Source: DATARH01 sp036268075 (GTDB taxonomy: Bacteria > Pseudomonadota > Alphaproteobacteria > ATCC43930 > CGMCC-115725). Taken from it: 64,000 nucleotides of DNA. A program made the position numbers and the translations under genes. Shown in pieces: positions 22,079 through 31,568 of the stretch. The stretch is from assembly GCA_036268075.1 (NCBI GenBank), contig DATAUV010000013.1:62001-126000 (forward strand), in the 5' to 3' direction. Position 1 is the first letter of the stretch; the number at the start of each line of letters is the position of its first letter. A model generated the notes under the pieces. It worked only from the letters and a program-made list of their open reading frames with translations, did no database searches and was not told the DNA's origin.

Positions 22079-22187
22079 CCAATGAAGGCGCTGGGCCGAC
22101 GATGGCGCTGCGCCGATGAAGACGCCCGGCCGATGAAGGCGCCCGATTGGCCGATAACGGCTCGCGAAGGGCCGATGAGAGCTCGCG
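22079..22187 (+). repeat. Six degenerate tandem units in the nuo leader
   Basis: Units begin CCGATGA or close variants at 22079, 22096, 22113 (17 bp each), 22130 and 22151 (21 bp each) and 22172 (16 bp). The last unit ends exactly at the base before the nuoA start codon and supplies its GAGAG ribosome site. There are no unique spacers, so this is not a CRISPR array. Confidence 0.75.
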
Positions 22188-22553
22188 ATGGATAGCCTGT
22201 TGCGCGAATACTTCCCGATCCTGGTCTTCCTCGTCATCGCCGGCGGGCTTGCGCTCGTGATGATCGGGGCGTCGTTCGTCGCCGCCCGCCAGCAGCCGAA
22301 CTCCGAGAAGCTGTCGCCGTACGAGTGCGGGTTCGAGCCGTTCGAGGATGCGCGGGTGCGGTTCGACGTGCGCTATTACCTGGTCGCGATCCTGTTCATC
22401 ATCTTTGACCTCGAGGTCGCGTTCCTGTTCCCGTGGGCGGTCTCGCTCGGCGATGTCGGGATGTTCGGCTTCTGGTCGATGATCGCCTTCCTCGGCGTGC
22501 TGACGGTCGGGTTCGCTTATGAATGGATGAAAGGGGCGCTCGAATGGGAATAA
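22188..22553 (+). CDS. nuoA: NADH-quinone oxidoreductase subunit A
   Basis: A small membrane subunit of respiratory complex I (121 residues, three transmembrane helices), located at the junction of the peripheral and membrane arms. The conserved loop YECGFEPFEDARVRFDVRYY is present, with the Cys of the quinone-site loop, as is FDLEVAFLFPWA. It is the first gene of the complete nuo operon and starts at ATG 22188 after the degenerate repeat leader. Confidence 0.97.
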   Translation: MDSLLREYFPILVFLVIAGGLALVMIGASFVAARQQPNSEKLSPYECGFEPFEDARVRFDVRYYLVAILFIIFDLEVAFLFPWAVSLGDVGMFGFWSMIAFLGVLTVGFAYEWMKGALEWE

Positions 22554-23077
22554 GCGCCAGGCCCGTGGCCCCGGGCGCCGAGCAGGATTTGCTGCTCAAG
22601 GCGGCGACCGACGAGTTGCAGGATCGCGGCTTTATCACGGCGTCGCTCGATTCGCTGATCAACTGGGCGCGCAGCGGCTCGCTGTGGCCGATGACGTTCG
22701 GGCTCGCCTGCTGCGCGGTCGAGATGATGCATACGGGCGCGGCGCGTTATGACCTCGACCGGTTCGGCGTCGTGTTCCGGCCGAGCCCGCGACAATCCGA
22801 TGTGATGATCGTCGCCGGCACGCTGTGCAACAAGATGGCGCCGGCGCTGCGCAAGGTCTACGACCAGATGGCCGAGCCGCGCTGGGTCATCTCGATGGGC
22901 TCGTGCGCGAATGGCGGCGGGTACTACCACTATTCCTATTCGGTCGTGCGCGGCTGCGACCGCATCGTGCCGGTCGACGTCTACGTGCCCGGCTGCCCGC
23001 CGACGGCGGAGGCGCTGTTGTACGGAATTCTGCTGTTGCAGAAGAAGATCCGCCGCACGCGCAACTTTTCGCGTTGA
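22544..23077 (+). CDS. nuoB: NADH-quinone oxidoreductase subunit B
   Basis: A 177-residue peripheral-arm subunit carrying the terminal [4Fe-4S] cluster N2, which reduces quinone. The cluster ligands are the adjacent pair in GLACCAVEMM and single Cys in GSCANGGG and VPGCPPT. The ATG at 22544 overlaps the nuoA stop (ATGGGAATAA); the longer upstream frame would only repeat nuoA coding DNA. Confidence 0.97.
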   Translation: MGISARPVAPGAEQDLLLKAATDELQDRGFITASLDSLINWARSGSLWPMTFGLACCAVEMMHTGAARYDLDRFGVVFRPSPRQSDVMIVAGTLCNKMAPALRKVYDQMAEPRWVISMGSCANGGGYYHYSYSVVRGCDRIVPVDVYVPGCPPTAEALLYGILLLQKKIRRTRNFSR

Positions 23078-23085
23078 GCCGGGCG

Positions 23086-23721
23086 ATGGCGGATACACTC
23101 TCAGACCTTGCGGAGCATGTCGCGGGCGCCGTCTCCGGCGCGGTGCTGGCGCATGAGATCGGCCACGGCGAGCTGGCGATCCGGGTCAAGCCCGAGGCGC
23201 TGCCGCAAGTGCTGATTTTCCTGCGCGACGACCCGGAATGCCGGTTCACGGTGCTGTGCGATGTCTGCGGCGTCGACTATCCCGACCGGCCGCAACGATT
23301 CGAGATCGTCTACAACCTGTTGAGCCTCGCGCATAACCGGCGCGTCCGCGTCAAGCTCGACACGGACGAGGACCAGCCCGTGCCGTCGGCGACCGGCATC
23401 TTCAGCTCGGCCGGTTGGTGGGAGCGCGAAGCCTTTGATCTCTATGGCGTCTACTTCAACGACCATCCCGATTTGCGGCGCATCCTGACCGATTACGGGT
23501 TCGAGGGGCACCCGATGCGCAAGGATTTCCCGCTGACCGGCTATGTCGAGTTGCGCTACGACGAGGAGCAGAAACGGGTCGTCTACGAGCCGGTCAAGCT
23601 GCGCCAGGAATTCCGGAGCTTCGACTTCCTGTCGCCGTGGGAGGGGATGGACAAGATCCTGCCGGGCGATGAAAAGGCCGGCCCGGCGCCCGACAGCCCC
23701 GCGCCGAAGGGTGAGGCATGA
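23086..23721 (+). CDS. nuoC: NADH-quinone oxidoreductase subunit C
   Basis: A 211-residue 30-kDa subunit, separate from NuoD as in alphaproteobacteria and mitochondria (in E. coli the two are fused). The family signature WWEREAFDLYGVYFNDHPDLRRI is near residues 113-135 and EGHPMRKDFPLTGY follows. The start ATG 23086 lies 8 bases after nuoB. The C-terminal tail is a variable Pro/Ala/Glu-rich extension. Confidence 0.96.
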   Translation: MADTLSDLAEHVAGAVSGAVLAHEIGHGELAIRVKPEALPQVLIFLRDDPECRFTVLCDVCGVDYPDRPQRFEIVYNLLSLAHNRRVRVKLDTDEDQPVPSATGIFSSAGWWEREAFDLYGVYFNDHPDLRRILTDYGFEGHPMRKDFPLTGYVELRYDEEQKRVVYEPVKLRQEFRSFDFLSPWEGMDKILPGDEKAGPAPDSPAPKGEA

Positions 23722-24947
23722 GCGAGATCCGCACATCCCTGCCAGTGCCGAGCGAAGAAGACGATCTCGGCGGCGCCGCGACGATCCGCAATTTCACGAT
23801 GAATTTCGGTCCGCAGCATCCGGCCGCGCATGGCGTGATGCGGCTGGTGCTGGAGATGGACGGCGAGGTCATCGAGCGCGCCGACCCGCATATCGGCCTC
23901 CTCCACCGCGGCACCGAAAAGCTGATCGAGTACAAGACCTACCTCCAGGCGATCCCCTATTTCGACCGGCTCGATTACGTCTCGCCGATGTGCCAGGAGC
24001 ACGCCTTCGCGCTGGCCGTCGAAAAGCTGATGGGGATCAAGCCGCCGCCGCGGGCCCAGTACATCCGCGTGCTGTTCGCCGAGATCACCCGCATCCTGAA
24101 CCACTTGTTGAACATTTGCGCGTTCGGGCTCGATGTCGGCGCGATCACGCCGTTCCTGTGGGGGTTCGAGGAGCGCGAGCGGCTGATGGAGTTCTACGAG
24201 CGCGCCTCGGGCGCCCGGCTCCACGCCAATTATTTCCGTCCCGGCGGCGTTCACATGGATTTGCCGCCGAGCCTCTCCGGCGACATCCTCGGCTTCTGCG
24301 ACACCTTTCCGCAGACGATCGACGACATCGAGCACCTTCTGACCGACAACCGCATCTTCAAGCAGCGCACCGTCGACATCGGCATCGTCAGCGCCGCCGA
24401 CGCGCAGGATTGGGGGTTCTCCGGTCCGATGCTGCGCGGCTCGGGCGTCGCCTGGGATCTGCGCCGCGCGCAGCCTTACGACGTCTACGACCAGATCGAT
24501 TTCGACGTGCCGATCGGCAAGAACGGCGATTGCTACGACCGCTACCTGGTGCGGGTCGAGGAGATGCGGCAGTCGGTGCGGATCATCCGCCAGTGCCTGG
24601 CGCAGATGCCGGAGGGGCCGATCAAGATCGACGACCAGAAGGTGGCGCCGCCGCCGCGGGCGGTGATGAAACAGTCGATGGAAGCGCTGATCCATCACTT
24701 CAAGCTCTACACCGAGGGCTATCACGTGCCGGCGGGCGAGACCTACACGGTGGTCGAGGCGCCGAAGGGCGAGTTCGGCGTCTACCTCGTCGCCGACGGC
24801 ACCAATCGGCCGTATCGCTGCAAGATCCGCGCGCCCGGTTTCGCCTTTCTCCAGGCGACCGATTTCATGTCGCGCGGGCATATGCTGGCCGACATGGTCG
24901 CGATCATCGGCTCGATGGACATCGTTTTCGGCGAGATCGACCGATGA
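23718..24947 (+). CDS. nuoD: NADH-quinone oxidoreductase subunit D
   Basis: A 409-residue 49-kDa subunit related to the large subunit of NiFe hydrogenases; it forms the quinone pocket with NuoB. The signature NFGPQHPAAHGVMRLVLEMDGE is at residues 29-50, with the quinone-interacting His and Tyr residues conserved (LHRGTEKL, then YDVYDQIDF). It overlaps nuoC by 4 bases (ATGA), which indicates coupled translation. Confidence 0.97.
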   Translation: MSEIRTSLPVPSEEDDLGGAATIRNFTMNFGPQHPAAHGVMRLVLEMDGEVIERADPHIGLLHRGTEKLIEYKTYLQAIPYFDRLDYVSPMCQEHAFALAVEKLMGIKPPPRAQYIRVLFAEITRILNHLLNICAFGLDVGAITPFLWGFEERERLMEFYERASGARLHANYFRPGGVHMDLPPSLSGDILGFCDTFPQTIDDIEHLLTDNRIFKQRTVDIGIVSAADAQDWGFSGPMLRGSGVAWDLRRAQPYDVYDQIDFDVPIGKNGDCYDRYLVRVEEMRQSVRIIRQCLAQMPEGPIKIDDQKVAPPPRAVMKQSMEALIHHFKLYTEGYHVPAGETYTVVEAPKGEFGVYLVADGTNRPYRCKIRAPGFAFLQATDFMSRGHMLADMVAIIGSMDIVFGEIDR

Positions 24948-25615
24948 GCCTCCACATCGAGGGACCGCCGTTCGAGCAGCCGGCGAGCTTTGACTTCGCG
25001 CCGGAATACCTCGAAAAGGCGCATTACCACATCGCGAAGTATCCGGCGGGGCGGCAGGCGAGCGCGGTGCTGCCGCTGCTCGACCTGGCGCAGCGGCAAT
25101 CGGGCGGCTGGCTGCCGCAAAAGGCGATGGACAGAGTCGCGGAGATGCTCGGCATGGCGCCGATCCGCGTCTACGAGGTCGCGACCTTTTACACGATGTT
25201 CAATCTGCGCCCGGTTGGGAAATACTTCCTCCAGGCCTGCACGACGACGCCGTGCTGGCTTCGCGGCTCGGATTCGGTGGTGGAGGCGTGCCACAGAAAG
25301 CTCGGGATCGGCATCGGGCAATCGACCGATGACGGGCTCTTCACGCTGGTCGAGGTGGAATGCCTCGGCGGTTGCGTCAACGCGCCGATCCTCCAGGTCA
25401 ACGACGATTTCTACGAGGACATGGACGGGCCGCTGACCGAAACGCTGCTGGATTCGCTGAGGGCGGGCACGGTGCCGCCGAAGGGCTCGATGGCCGGGCG
25501 CGGCGGGTCGGCGCCGCAGCAGGGCAAGACCACGCTGACGGAGCCGGTCGACCTCGAATTCGCCGCCGGGCGCGGCCCGAAACCGGAAGCCGGGGGCAAA
25601 GAGAATGCTGGCTGA
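24944..25615 (+). CDS. nuoE: NADH-quinone oxidoreductase subunit E
   Basis: A 223-residue 24-kDa thioredoxin-like subunit with the [2Fe-2S] cluster N1a. Ligands are visible at Cys99, Cys104, Cys140 and Cys144 (CTTTPC and ECLGGC). The C-terminal 50 residues are a Gly/Pro/Lys-rich tail often seen in alphaproteobacteria. It overlaps nuoD by 4 bases and nuoF by 11. Confidence 0.96.
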   Translation: MSLHIEGPPFEQPASFDFAPEYLEKAHYHIAKYPAGRQASAVLPLLDLAQRQSGGWLPQKAMDRVAEMLGMAPIRVYEVATFYTMFNLRPVGKYFLQACTTTPCWLRGSDSVVEACHRKLGIGIGQSTDDGLFTLVEVECLGGCVNAPILQVNDDFYEDMDGPLTETLLDSLRAGTVPPKGSMAGRGGSAPQQGKTTLTEPVDLEFAAGRGPKPEAGGKENAG

Positions 25616-26894
25616 CCGCGATCGCGTATTCACCAACCTTTACGGCGAGCACGATTGGCGCCTCGCCGGGGCGCGCCGGCGCGGTGATTGGGACGGCACC
25701 AAGGAGGTGATCCTCAAGGGCCGCGACTGGATCGTCAACGAGTGCAAGGAATCCGGGCTGCGCGGGCGCGGCGGGGCCGGGTTTCCGACCGGGCTCAAAT
25801 GGTCGTTCATGCCGAAGGAGAGCGACCGGCCGACCTATCTCGTCGTCAACGCCGATGAAAGCGAGCCCGGCACCTGCAAGGACCGCGACATCCTGCGCTG
25901 GGACCCGCACAAGCTCCTCGAAGGGTGCCTGCTCGCCGGCGTCGGGATGGGGGTCAGCGCGACCTACATCTATATCCGCGGCGAGTTCTACAACGAGGCC
26001 CAGCACCTCCAGATCGCGATCGACGAGGCCTATGAGGCCGGGCTCCTCGGCAAGAACGCCTGCGGCTCGGGCTACGACATGGACCTTTATCTCCATCGCG
26101 GGGCAGGGGCCTATATCTGCGGCGAGGAGACGGGGCTTCTCGAAAGCCTCGAGGGGCGCAAGGGCCAGCCGCGGCTGAAGCCGCCGTTCCCGGCCCAGGT
26201 CGGGCTCTACGGCTGCCCGTCGACGGTCAACAACGTCGAGACGATCGCGGTGTCGGGCGCCGTCTTGAAGCGCGGCGCGGCGTGGTTTTCGTCGATCGGG
26301 CGGCCCCGCAACACCGGCACCAAGATCTTCTGCATCTCCGGCCACGTGAACCAGCCCTGCAACGTCGAGGAGGCGATGAGCATCCCGATGCGGGAGCTGA
26401 TCGAAAAACACGCCGGCGGCGTCCGCGGCGGCTGGGACAATCTCATGGCGGTGATCCCCGGCGGATCGTCGACGCCGTGCTTGCCGGCCACGACTTGCGG
26501 CAGCGTGCTGATGGATTTCGACAGCCTCGTCGCCGAACGCACCGGCCTCGGCACGGCGGCGCTGATCGTCATGGACAAATCCACCGACATCGTCCGCGCG
26601 ATCTCGCGCCTGTCGAAATTCTACAAGCATGAGAGCTGCGGCCAGTGCACGCCGTGCCGCGAGGGGCTCGGCTGGGTATGGCGGGTCATGGAGCGCATGG
26701 TCGACGGCAACGCGACGGTGCCCGAGGTCGACCTGCTGCAGGAGATGACGACCGAGATCGAAGGCCACACGATCTGCGCGCTCGCCGACGGCGCGGTCTG
26801 GCCGGTGCAGGGGCTGATCCGGCACTTCAAGCCCGAGCTGCACCGGCGGATCGAGGAATACCGGCGCACGGCGCCTCGCGTGGCGGCGGAGTAG
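25605..26894 (+). CDS. nuoF: NADH-quinone oxidoreductase subunit F
   Basis: A 429-residue 51-kDa flavoprotein that binds NADH and FMN and holds the [4Fe-4S] cluster N3. The NADH loop LRGRGGAGFPTGLKW (residues 52-66) and the FMN region YLVVNADESEPGTCKDRDI are intact. The cluster motif HESCGQCTPCREG is near residue 345 and the fourth Cys is in HTICALAD. Confidence 0.97.
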   Translation: MLADRDRVFTNLYGEHDWRLAGARRRGDWDGTKEVILKGRDWIVNECKESGLRGRGGAGFPTGLKWSFMPKESDRPTYLVVNADESEPGTCKDRDILRWDPHKLLEGCLLAGVGMGVSATYIYIRGEFYNEAQHLQIAIDEAYEAGLLGKNACGSGYDMDLYLHRGAGAYICGEETGLLESLEGRKGQPRLKPPFPAQVGLYGCPSTVNNVETIAVSGAVLKRGAAWFSSIGRPRNTGTKIFCISGHVNQPCNVEEAMSIPMRELIEKHAGGVRGGWDNLMAVIPGGSSTPCLPATTCGSVLMDFDSLVAERTGLGTAALIVMDKSTDIVRAISRLSKFYKHESCGQCTPCREGLGWVWRVMERMVDGNATVPEVDLLQEMTTEIEGHTICALADGAVWPVQGLIRHFKPELHRRIEEYRRTAPRVAAE

Positions 26895-26897
26895 CCC

Positions 26898-28922
26898 ATG
26901 CCTAAAGTCACGATAGACGGCCAGGAAATCGAGGTGCCGAACGGCACGACGATCCTGCAGGCGTGCCAGCAGGTGGGGGTCGAAATCCCGCATTTCTGCT
27001 TCCACGAGCGGCTGATGATCGCCGGGAATTGCCGGATGTGCCTGGTCGAGGTCGAGAAATCGCCAAAGCCGGTGGCCTCCTGCGCGATGCCGGTCGCCGA
27101 GGGCAACGTGATCCTGACGCAATCGGACAAGGCCAAGAAGGCCCGGCACTCCGTCATGGAGATGCTGCTTATCAACCACCCGCTCGACTGTCCGATCTGC
27201 GACCAGGGCGGCGAGTGCGACCTGCAAGACCAGGCGATGGCCTACGGTTTCGACCGCAGCCGCTATCGCGAGAACAAGCGCGCGGTGCCGGAAAAGAATT
27301 TCGGGCCGCTGGTCGAGACCCACATGACCCGGTGCATCCATTGCACCCGCTGCATCCGTTTCCTGACCGACGTCGCCGGCGTCGCCGAATTGGGCGCGAC
27401 CGGGCGCAGCGAGGACATGGAGATCACCACCTATGTCGAGCGCGCGCTGGGCTCGGAACTGTCGGGAAATATCATCGATTTGTGCCCGGTCGGCGCGCTG
27501 ACCTCAAAGCCCTACGCGTTCACCGCGCGGTCTTGGGAACTGCGCAAAACCGAGTCGGTCGACGTGCTCGATGCCGTGGGCAGCAACATCCGCATCGACG
27601 CGCGCGGCGCCCGCATCCTGCGCGTCCTGCCCCGGCTCAACGAGGCGGTCAACGAGGAGTGGCTCAGCGACAAGGGCCGGTTCGCGGTCGACGGGCTCGC
27701 GCGGCGGCGGCTCGACCGGCCCTATATCCGGCGCGGCGGCAAGCTCGTCGAGGCGGATTGGCGCGAGGCGATCGAACTCGTCGCCGAAAAGCTCAAATCC
27801 GCCCCGGGGGAGCGCATCGCCGCGATCGCGGGCGATCTGTGCGATGTCGAATCGATGTACGCGCTGAAGGCCTTGCTCGGCGGCCTCGGCGCGACCAGCC
27901 TCGATTGCCGCCAGGACGGCGCCAAGATCGGCGGCGGGGCGCGGGCCGGCTATATCTTCAACTCGACGATCGCCGGTATCGACCAGGTCGACCGGGTGCT
28001 GCTGATCGGCACCAACCCGCGGCACGAGGCACCGATCGTCAACGCCCGGCTGCGCAAGCGCTATCTCGCCGGCGGGTTCAAGGCCGCGGCGGTCGGGCCG
28101 GAATTCGACTCGACCTTCCCGGTGGATTGGCTCGATTCGGTCGACAAGGGCGCCGCGTTCCTCGACGGCGCCAAGGCGGGGATGGTGATCGTGGGGCAGG
28201 GCGCGCTGGCGCGGCCTGACGGCGCCGCGATCCTCGCCGCCGCGTGGGCGATGGCGCCGGTCAGCGCCGAGTGGAACGGGTTCAACGTGCTGCATCGTGC
28301 CGCGGCGCGCGTCGGCGGGCTCGATATCGGCTTCCTGCCGGGGCCGCGCGGGCGCGATGTCGCCGGTATCCTCGCGGGCTGCAAGGCGGGCGAGATCGAG
28401 GTGCTGTACCTCCTCGCCGCCGATGAGGTCGATCTCGCCGACTCGGGTTCGGCTTTTGTGATCTATCAGGGCCACCACGGCGACCGGGGCGCCGCGCGCG
28501 CCGATGTCGTGCTGCCGGGCACGGCCTACACCGAAAAGGACGGCATCTACGTCAATACCGAGGGCCGCGTGCAGCTCGGCCGCCGCGCGGTGTTCCCGCC
28601 CGGCGAGGCGCGCGAGGACTGGGCGATCTTGCGCGCGGTCTCGGCGGCGCTCGGCAAGGAGCTGCCGTTCGACACGCTGTCTGAGCTGCGCCGCCAGCTC
28701 GTCGCCGCGCATCCGGTCCTCGCCAACCTCGACGAGATCACGCCGACGTCGTGGGGCGAGTTCGGCGCGGCGGGGCCAATCGATCCGGCCCCGTTCGTCT
28801 ACCCGATCGCCGATTTCTATGCGACCGACCCGGTGAGCCGCGCCAGCCCGACGATGGAGGCCTGCCGCGAGACATTCGGCGGTACCCCCGAAACCCAGCC
28901 ACGGACCGGCACCCATGGCTGA
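26898..28922 (+). CDS. nuoG: NADH-quinone oxidoreductase subunit G
   Basis: A 674-residue 75-kDa subunit that conducts electrons through several iron-sulfur clusters. The N-terminal ferredoxin domain has CFHERLMIAGNCRMC and a later Cys for N1b. HxxxCPICDQGGECDLQD and the CIHCTRC/CPVGAL set provide clusters N5 and N4. The rest is a molybdopterin-oxidoreductase-like domain without a cofactor. Its length is that of the short mitochondrial-like form, not the 900-residue enterobacterial one. It starts 3 bases after nuoF and overlaps nuoH by 8. Confidence 0.97.
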   Translation: MPKVTIDGQEIEVPNGTTILQACQQVGVEIPHFCFHERLMIAGNCRMCLVEVEKSPKPVASCAMPVAEGNVILTQSDKAKKARHSVMEMLLINHPLDCPICDQGGECDLQDQAMAYGFDRSRYRENKRAVPEKNFGPLVETHMTRCIHCTRCIRFLTDVAGVAELGATGRSEDMEITTYVERALGSELSGNIIDLCPVGALTSKPYAFTARSWELRKTESVDVLDAVGSNIRIDARGARILRVLPRLNEAVNEEWLSDKGRFAVDGLARRRLDRPYIRRGGKLVEADWREAIELVAEKLKSAPGERIAAIAGDLCDVESMYALKALLGGLGATSLDCRQDGAKIGGGARAGYIFNSTIAGIDQVDRVLLIGTNPRHEAPIVNARLRKRYLAGGFKAAAVGPEFDSTFPVDWLDSVDKGAAFLDGAKAGMVIVGQGALARPDGAAILAAAWAMAPVSAEWNGFNVLHRAAARVGGLDIGFLPGPRGRDVAGILAGCKAGEIEVLYLLAADEVDLADSGSAFVIYQGHHGDRGAARADVVLPGTAYTEKDGIYVNTEGRVQLGRRAVFPPGEAREDWAILRAVSAALGKELPFDTLSELRRQLVAAHPVLANLDEITPTSWGEFGAAGPIDPAPFVYPIADFYATDPVSRASPTMEACRETFGGTPETQPRTGTHG

Positions 28923-29928
28923 GTTCTGGAACGGCTATCTCTGGCCGCTGATCATCATCGTCCTCGAGGTCTTGGCGGTGATGGTGCCGCTGTTGATCTG
29001 CATCGCCTATTTCACCTATTTCGAGCGCAAGGTGCTGGCGTTCTCGCAGCTTCGCAAAGGGCCGAACGTCGTCGGCCCGTTCGGGCTCCTTCAGCCGATC
29101 GCCGACGCGGTCAAGATGCTGTTCAAGGAGACGATCATCCCGTCGGGCGCCAACCGCCTGATCTTTATCGCCGCGCCGATCGTCAGCGTGGCGCTGGCGC
29201 TGGTCGCGTGGGCGGTGATTCCGTTCGACAACGGGATGGTGATCTCGAACATCAATGTCGGCATCCTCTATCTGTTCGCGATCAGCTCCTTGTCGGTCTA
29301 CGGCACCATCATGGCCGGGTGGGCGTCGAACTCGCGCTATGCGTTCCTCGGCGCGCTGCGCTCGGCGGCGCAGATGGTATCCTATGAGGTCTCGATCGGG
29401 TTCGTGCTGGTGACGGTGCTGCTGTGCGCCGGCTCGCTCAACCTTACCGACATCGTCATGGCCCAGCGGCACATCTGGTTCGTGATCCCGCTGTTGCCGA
29501 TGTGCGTCGTCTTCTTCGTGTCGGGGCTCGCGGAGACCAACCGGGCGCCGTTCGATCTCGCCGAGGGCGAATCCGAGCTCGTCGCCGGGTTTCACGTCGA
29601 ATACTCGGCGATGAGCTGGCTGCTGTTCTTCATGGCCGAATACGGCAACATGATCCTGGTCGCCGCGATGACCACGATCCTGTTCCTCGGCGGATGGCTG
29701 GCGCCGATCGGGGTCGAGCCGTTCACGTGGGTTCCGGGGCCGGTGTGGCTGATTCTCAAGACCGCGTTCTGCTGCTTCATCTTTTTGTGGGTGCGGGCGA
29801 CGTTTCCGCGCTACCGCTACGATCAATTGATGCGCCTCGGGTGGAAGGTGTTTCTGCCGCTGTCGCTGTTCTGGCTGGTGCTGACCGCGGGCGTTCTGAC
29901 CGCGATGGGCTGGGTTCCGGTTCATTGA
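28915..29928 (+). CDS. nuoH: NADH-quinone oxidoreductase subunit H
   Basis: A 337-residue membrane subunit with eight or nine helices that links the quinone cavity to the proton-pumping arm. The signatures YFERKVLAFSQLRKGPNVVGPFG and ETNRAPFDLAEGESELVAGFHVEYS are intact, including the acidic loop thought to transmit conformational change. Confidence 0.97.
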   Translation: MAEFWNGYLWPLIIIVLEVLAVMVPLLICIAYFTYFERKVLAFSQLRKGPNVVGPFGLLQPIADAVKMLFKETIIPSGANRLIFIAAPIVSVALALVAWAVIPFDNGMVISNINVGILYLFAISSLSVYGTIMAGWASNSRYAFLGALRSAAQMVSYEVSIGFVLVTVLLCAGSLNLTDIVMAQRHIWFVIPLLPMCVVFFVSGLAETNRAPFDLAEGESELVAGFHVEYSAMSWLLFFMAEYGNMILVAAMTTILFLGGWLAPIGVEPFTWVPGPVWLILKTAFCCFIFLWVRATFPRYRYDQLMRLGWKVFLPLSLFWLVLTAGVLTAMGWVPVH

Positions 29929-29959
29929 CAGGGCGAGGGGCGGGGGTGAGGATCGACCG

Positions 29960-30448
29960 ATGAATTTCCTGGCGCGCGGCGCGCGCGGCCTTTTGCTCAC
30001 CGAGCTGTTGTCGGGCATGGTGCTGACCTTGCGCTATATGTTCCGCACCCCGGTGACGGTGAACTACCCGTATGAGAAGGGGCCGCTCAGCAGCCGTTTC
30101 CGCGGCGAGCATGCGCTGCGCCGGTATCCCAACGGCGAGGAGCGGTGCATCGCCTGCAAGCTGTGCGAGGCGATCTGCCCGGCGCTCGCGATCACGATCG
30201 AGGCCGAGCCGCGCGACGACGGCAGCCGCCGCACCACGCGCTACGACATCGACATGACCAAGTGCATCTATTGCGGCTATTGCCAGGAGTCCTGCCCGGT
30301 CGACGCTATCGTCGAGGGGCCGAACTTCGAGTTCGCCACCGAGACCCGCGAGGAGCTTTTCTACGACAAGGACAAGCTGCTCGCGAACGGCGACCGCTGG
30401 GAGGCGGAGATCGCCCGCGGGTTGGCGCAAGAGGCGCCGTATCGATGA
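29960..30448 (+). CDS. nuoI: NADH-quinone oxidoreductase subunit I
   Basis: A 162-residue ferredoxin-like subunit with two [4Fe-4S] clusters (N6a, N6b). The motifs CIACKLCEAICP and CIYCGYCQESCP are near residues 60 and 99. The N-terminal amphipathic helix docks it on the membrane arm. A palindromic repeat separates it from nuoJ. Confidence 0.97.
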   Translation: MNFLARGARGLLLTELLSGMVLTLRYMFRTPVTVNYPYEKGPLSSRFRGEHALRRYPNGEERCIACKLCEAICPALAITIEAEPRDDGSRRTTRYDIDMTKCIYCGYCQESCPVDAIVEGPNFEFATETREELFYDKDKLLANGDRWEAEIARGLAQEAPYR

Positions 30449-30468
30449 TGATGGCTGCGATCGAATAC

Positions 30469-30613
30469 CCCCTCGCCCGCATTGCGGGAGAGGGTGGCGA
30501 GCGGAGCGAGACGGGTGAGGGCGCGGCGCGTAGCGACGCGGATTGCATCCGCGCCCTCACCCTCCCATTGCTCCGCAACGGGTCCCTCCCTCTCCCGCAA
30601 TGCGGGCGAGGGG
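30469..30613. repeat. Family C palindromic element between nuoI and nuoJ
   Basis: It begins CCCCTCGCCCGCATTGCGGG and ends with the reverse complement at 30613. Secondary arms (GGGTGAGGGCGCGG and CCGCGCCCTCACCC) form a compound stem. It has no coding capacity of its own and sits inside an otherwise tightly packed operon. Confidence 0.85.
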
Positions 30614-30626
30614 TGGAGTTTCACGC

Positions 30627-31256
30627 ATGATCCTCCAGGCCATCATGTTCTACGCCTTTGCCGCCGTCGCGGTGGCGTCCGGGGTCATGGTCGTCTCCGC
30701 GCGCAACCCCGTGCATTCGGTGCTGTTCCTGATCCTCGCGTTTTTCAACGCGGCGGGGCTGTTCGTGCTGATGGGGGCCGAGTTCCTGGCGATGATCCTG
30801 GTCGTCGTCTATGTCGGCGCGGTGGCGGTGCTGTTCCTCTTTGTCGTGATGATGCTCGACATCGACTTCGCGACGCTGCGCACCGGGTTCATCCGCTATC
30901 TGCCGATCGGGTTCCTGATCGGCGCGGTGCTGTTCGCCGAGCTGGTGCTGATCTTCGGCAGTTGGGCGATGGGCGCCGGCGTCGCCGGGCTCAAGGCCGC
31001 GCCGATGGCGGCGGCGGGCGGGGTGCCGCTGACCAATACCCGCGCGCTCGGCGACCTCCTCTATACGCGCTACATCTTCGCTTTCCAGACCGCCGGGGTG
31101 ATCCTTTTGACGGCGATGATCGGGGCGATCGTGCTGACGCTGCGCCAGCGCGTCGGGCAGCGGCGCCAGGTGATAGCAGCGCAGCTTTCGCGCACCCGCG
31201 CCGACTCGGTCGAGGTGGTGAAGGTCCCGCTCGGCGGCAAGGTGGAGGCCGACTGA
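30627..31256 (+). CDS. nuoJ: NADH-quinone oxidoreductase subunit J
   Basis: A 209-residue membrane subunit with five helices (the ND6 equivalent). NPVHSVLFLILAFFNAAGLF and the pi-bulge helix VVVYVGAVAVLFLFVVMML are conserved. The start is the ATG at 30627; in-frame codons before it belong to the palindromic repeat. Its stop overlaps the nuoK start by one base. Confidence 0.95.
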   Translation: MILQAIMFYAFAAVAVASGVMVVSARNPVHSVLFLILAFFNAAGLFVLMGAEFLAMILVVVYVGAVAVLFLFVVMMLDIDFATLRTGFIRYLPIGFLIGAVLFAELVLIFGSWAMGAGVAGLKAAPMAAAGGVPLTNTRALGDLLYTRYIFAFQTAGVILLTAMIGAIVLTLRQRVGQRRQVIAAQLSRTRADSVEVVKVPLGGKVEAD

Positions 31257-31564
31257 TGGCGATCGGCCTCGCGCATTACCTGACCGTCGCGGCGATCCTC
31301 TTCACGCTGGGGATCTTCGGGATTTTCCTCAATCGCAAGAACGTCATCATCATCATGATGTCGATCGAGCTGATGCTCCTCGCAGTCAACATTAATTTCG
31401 TCGCCTTTTCCGTGGTCTTGCAAGACCTTGCGGGGCAAGTCTTCGCGATGTTCGTGCTGACCGTCGCGGCGGCGGAGGCGGCGATCGGGCTCGCGATCCT
31501 GGTGGTCTATTTCCGCAACCGCGGCACGATCCAGGTCGAAGACATCAACATGATGAAGGGCTGA
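31256..31564 (+). CDS. nuoK: NADH-quinone oxidoreductase subunit K
   Basis: A 102-residue three-helix membrane subunit (the ND4L equivalent). The two membrane glutamates of the proton path are visible in MSIELMLLAVNINF and AAAEAAIGLAILV. It overlaps nuoJ by one base and is followed after 4 bases by nuoL. Confidence 0.96.
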   Translation: MAIGLAHYLTVAAILFTLGIFGIFLNRKNVIIIMMSIELMLLAVNINFVAFSVVLQDLAGQVFAMFVLTVAAAEAAIGLAILVVYFRNRGTIQVEDINMMKG

Positions 31565-31568
31565 GGCG

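Noticed and set aside
22079..22187. Possible CRISPR array
   Set aside because: The units are adjacent and degenerate with no unique spacers, and there is no cas gene in the window.
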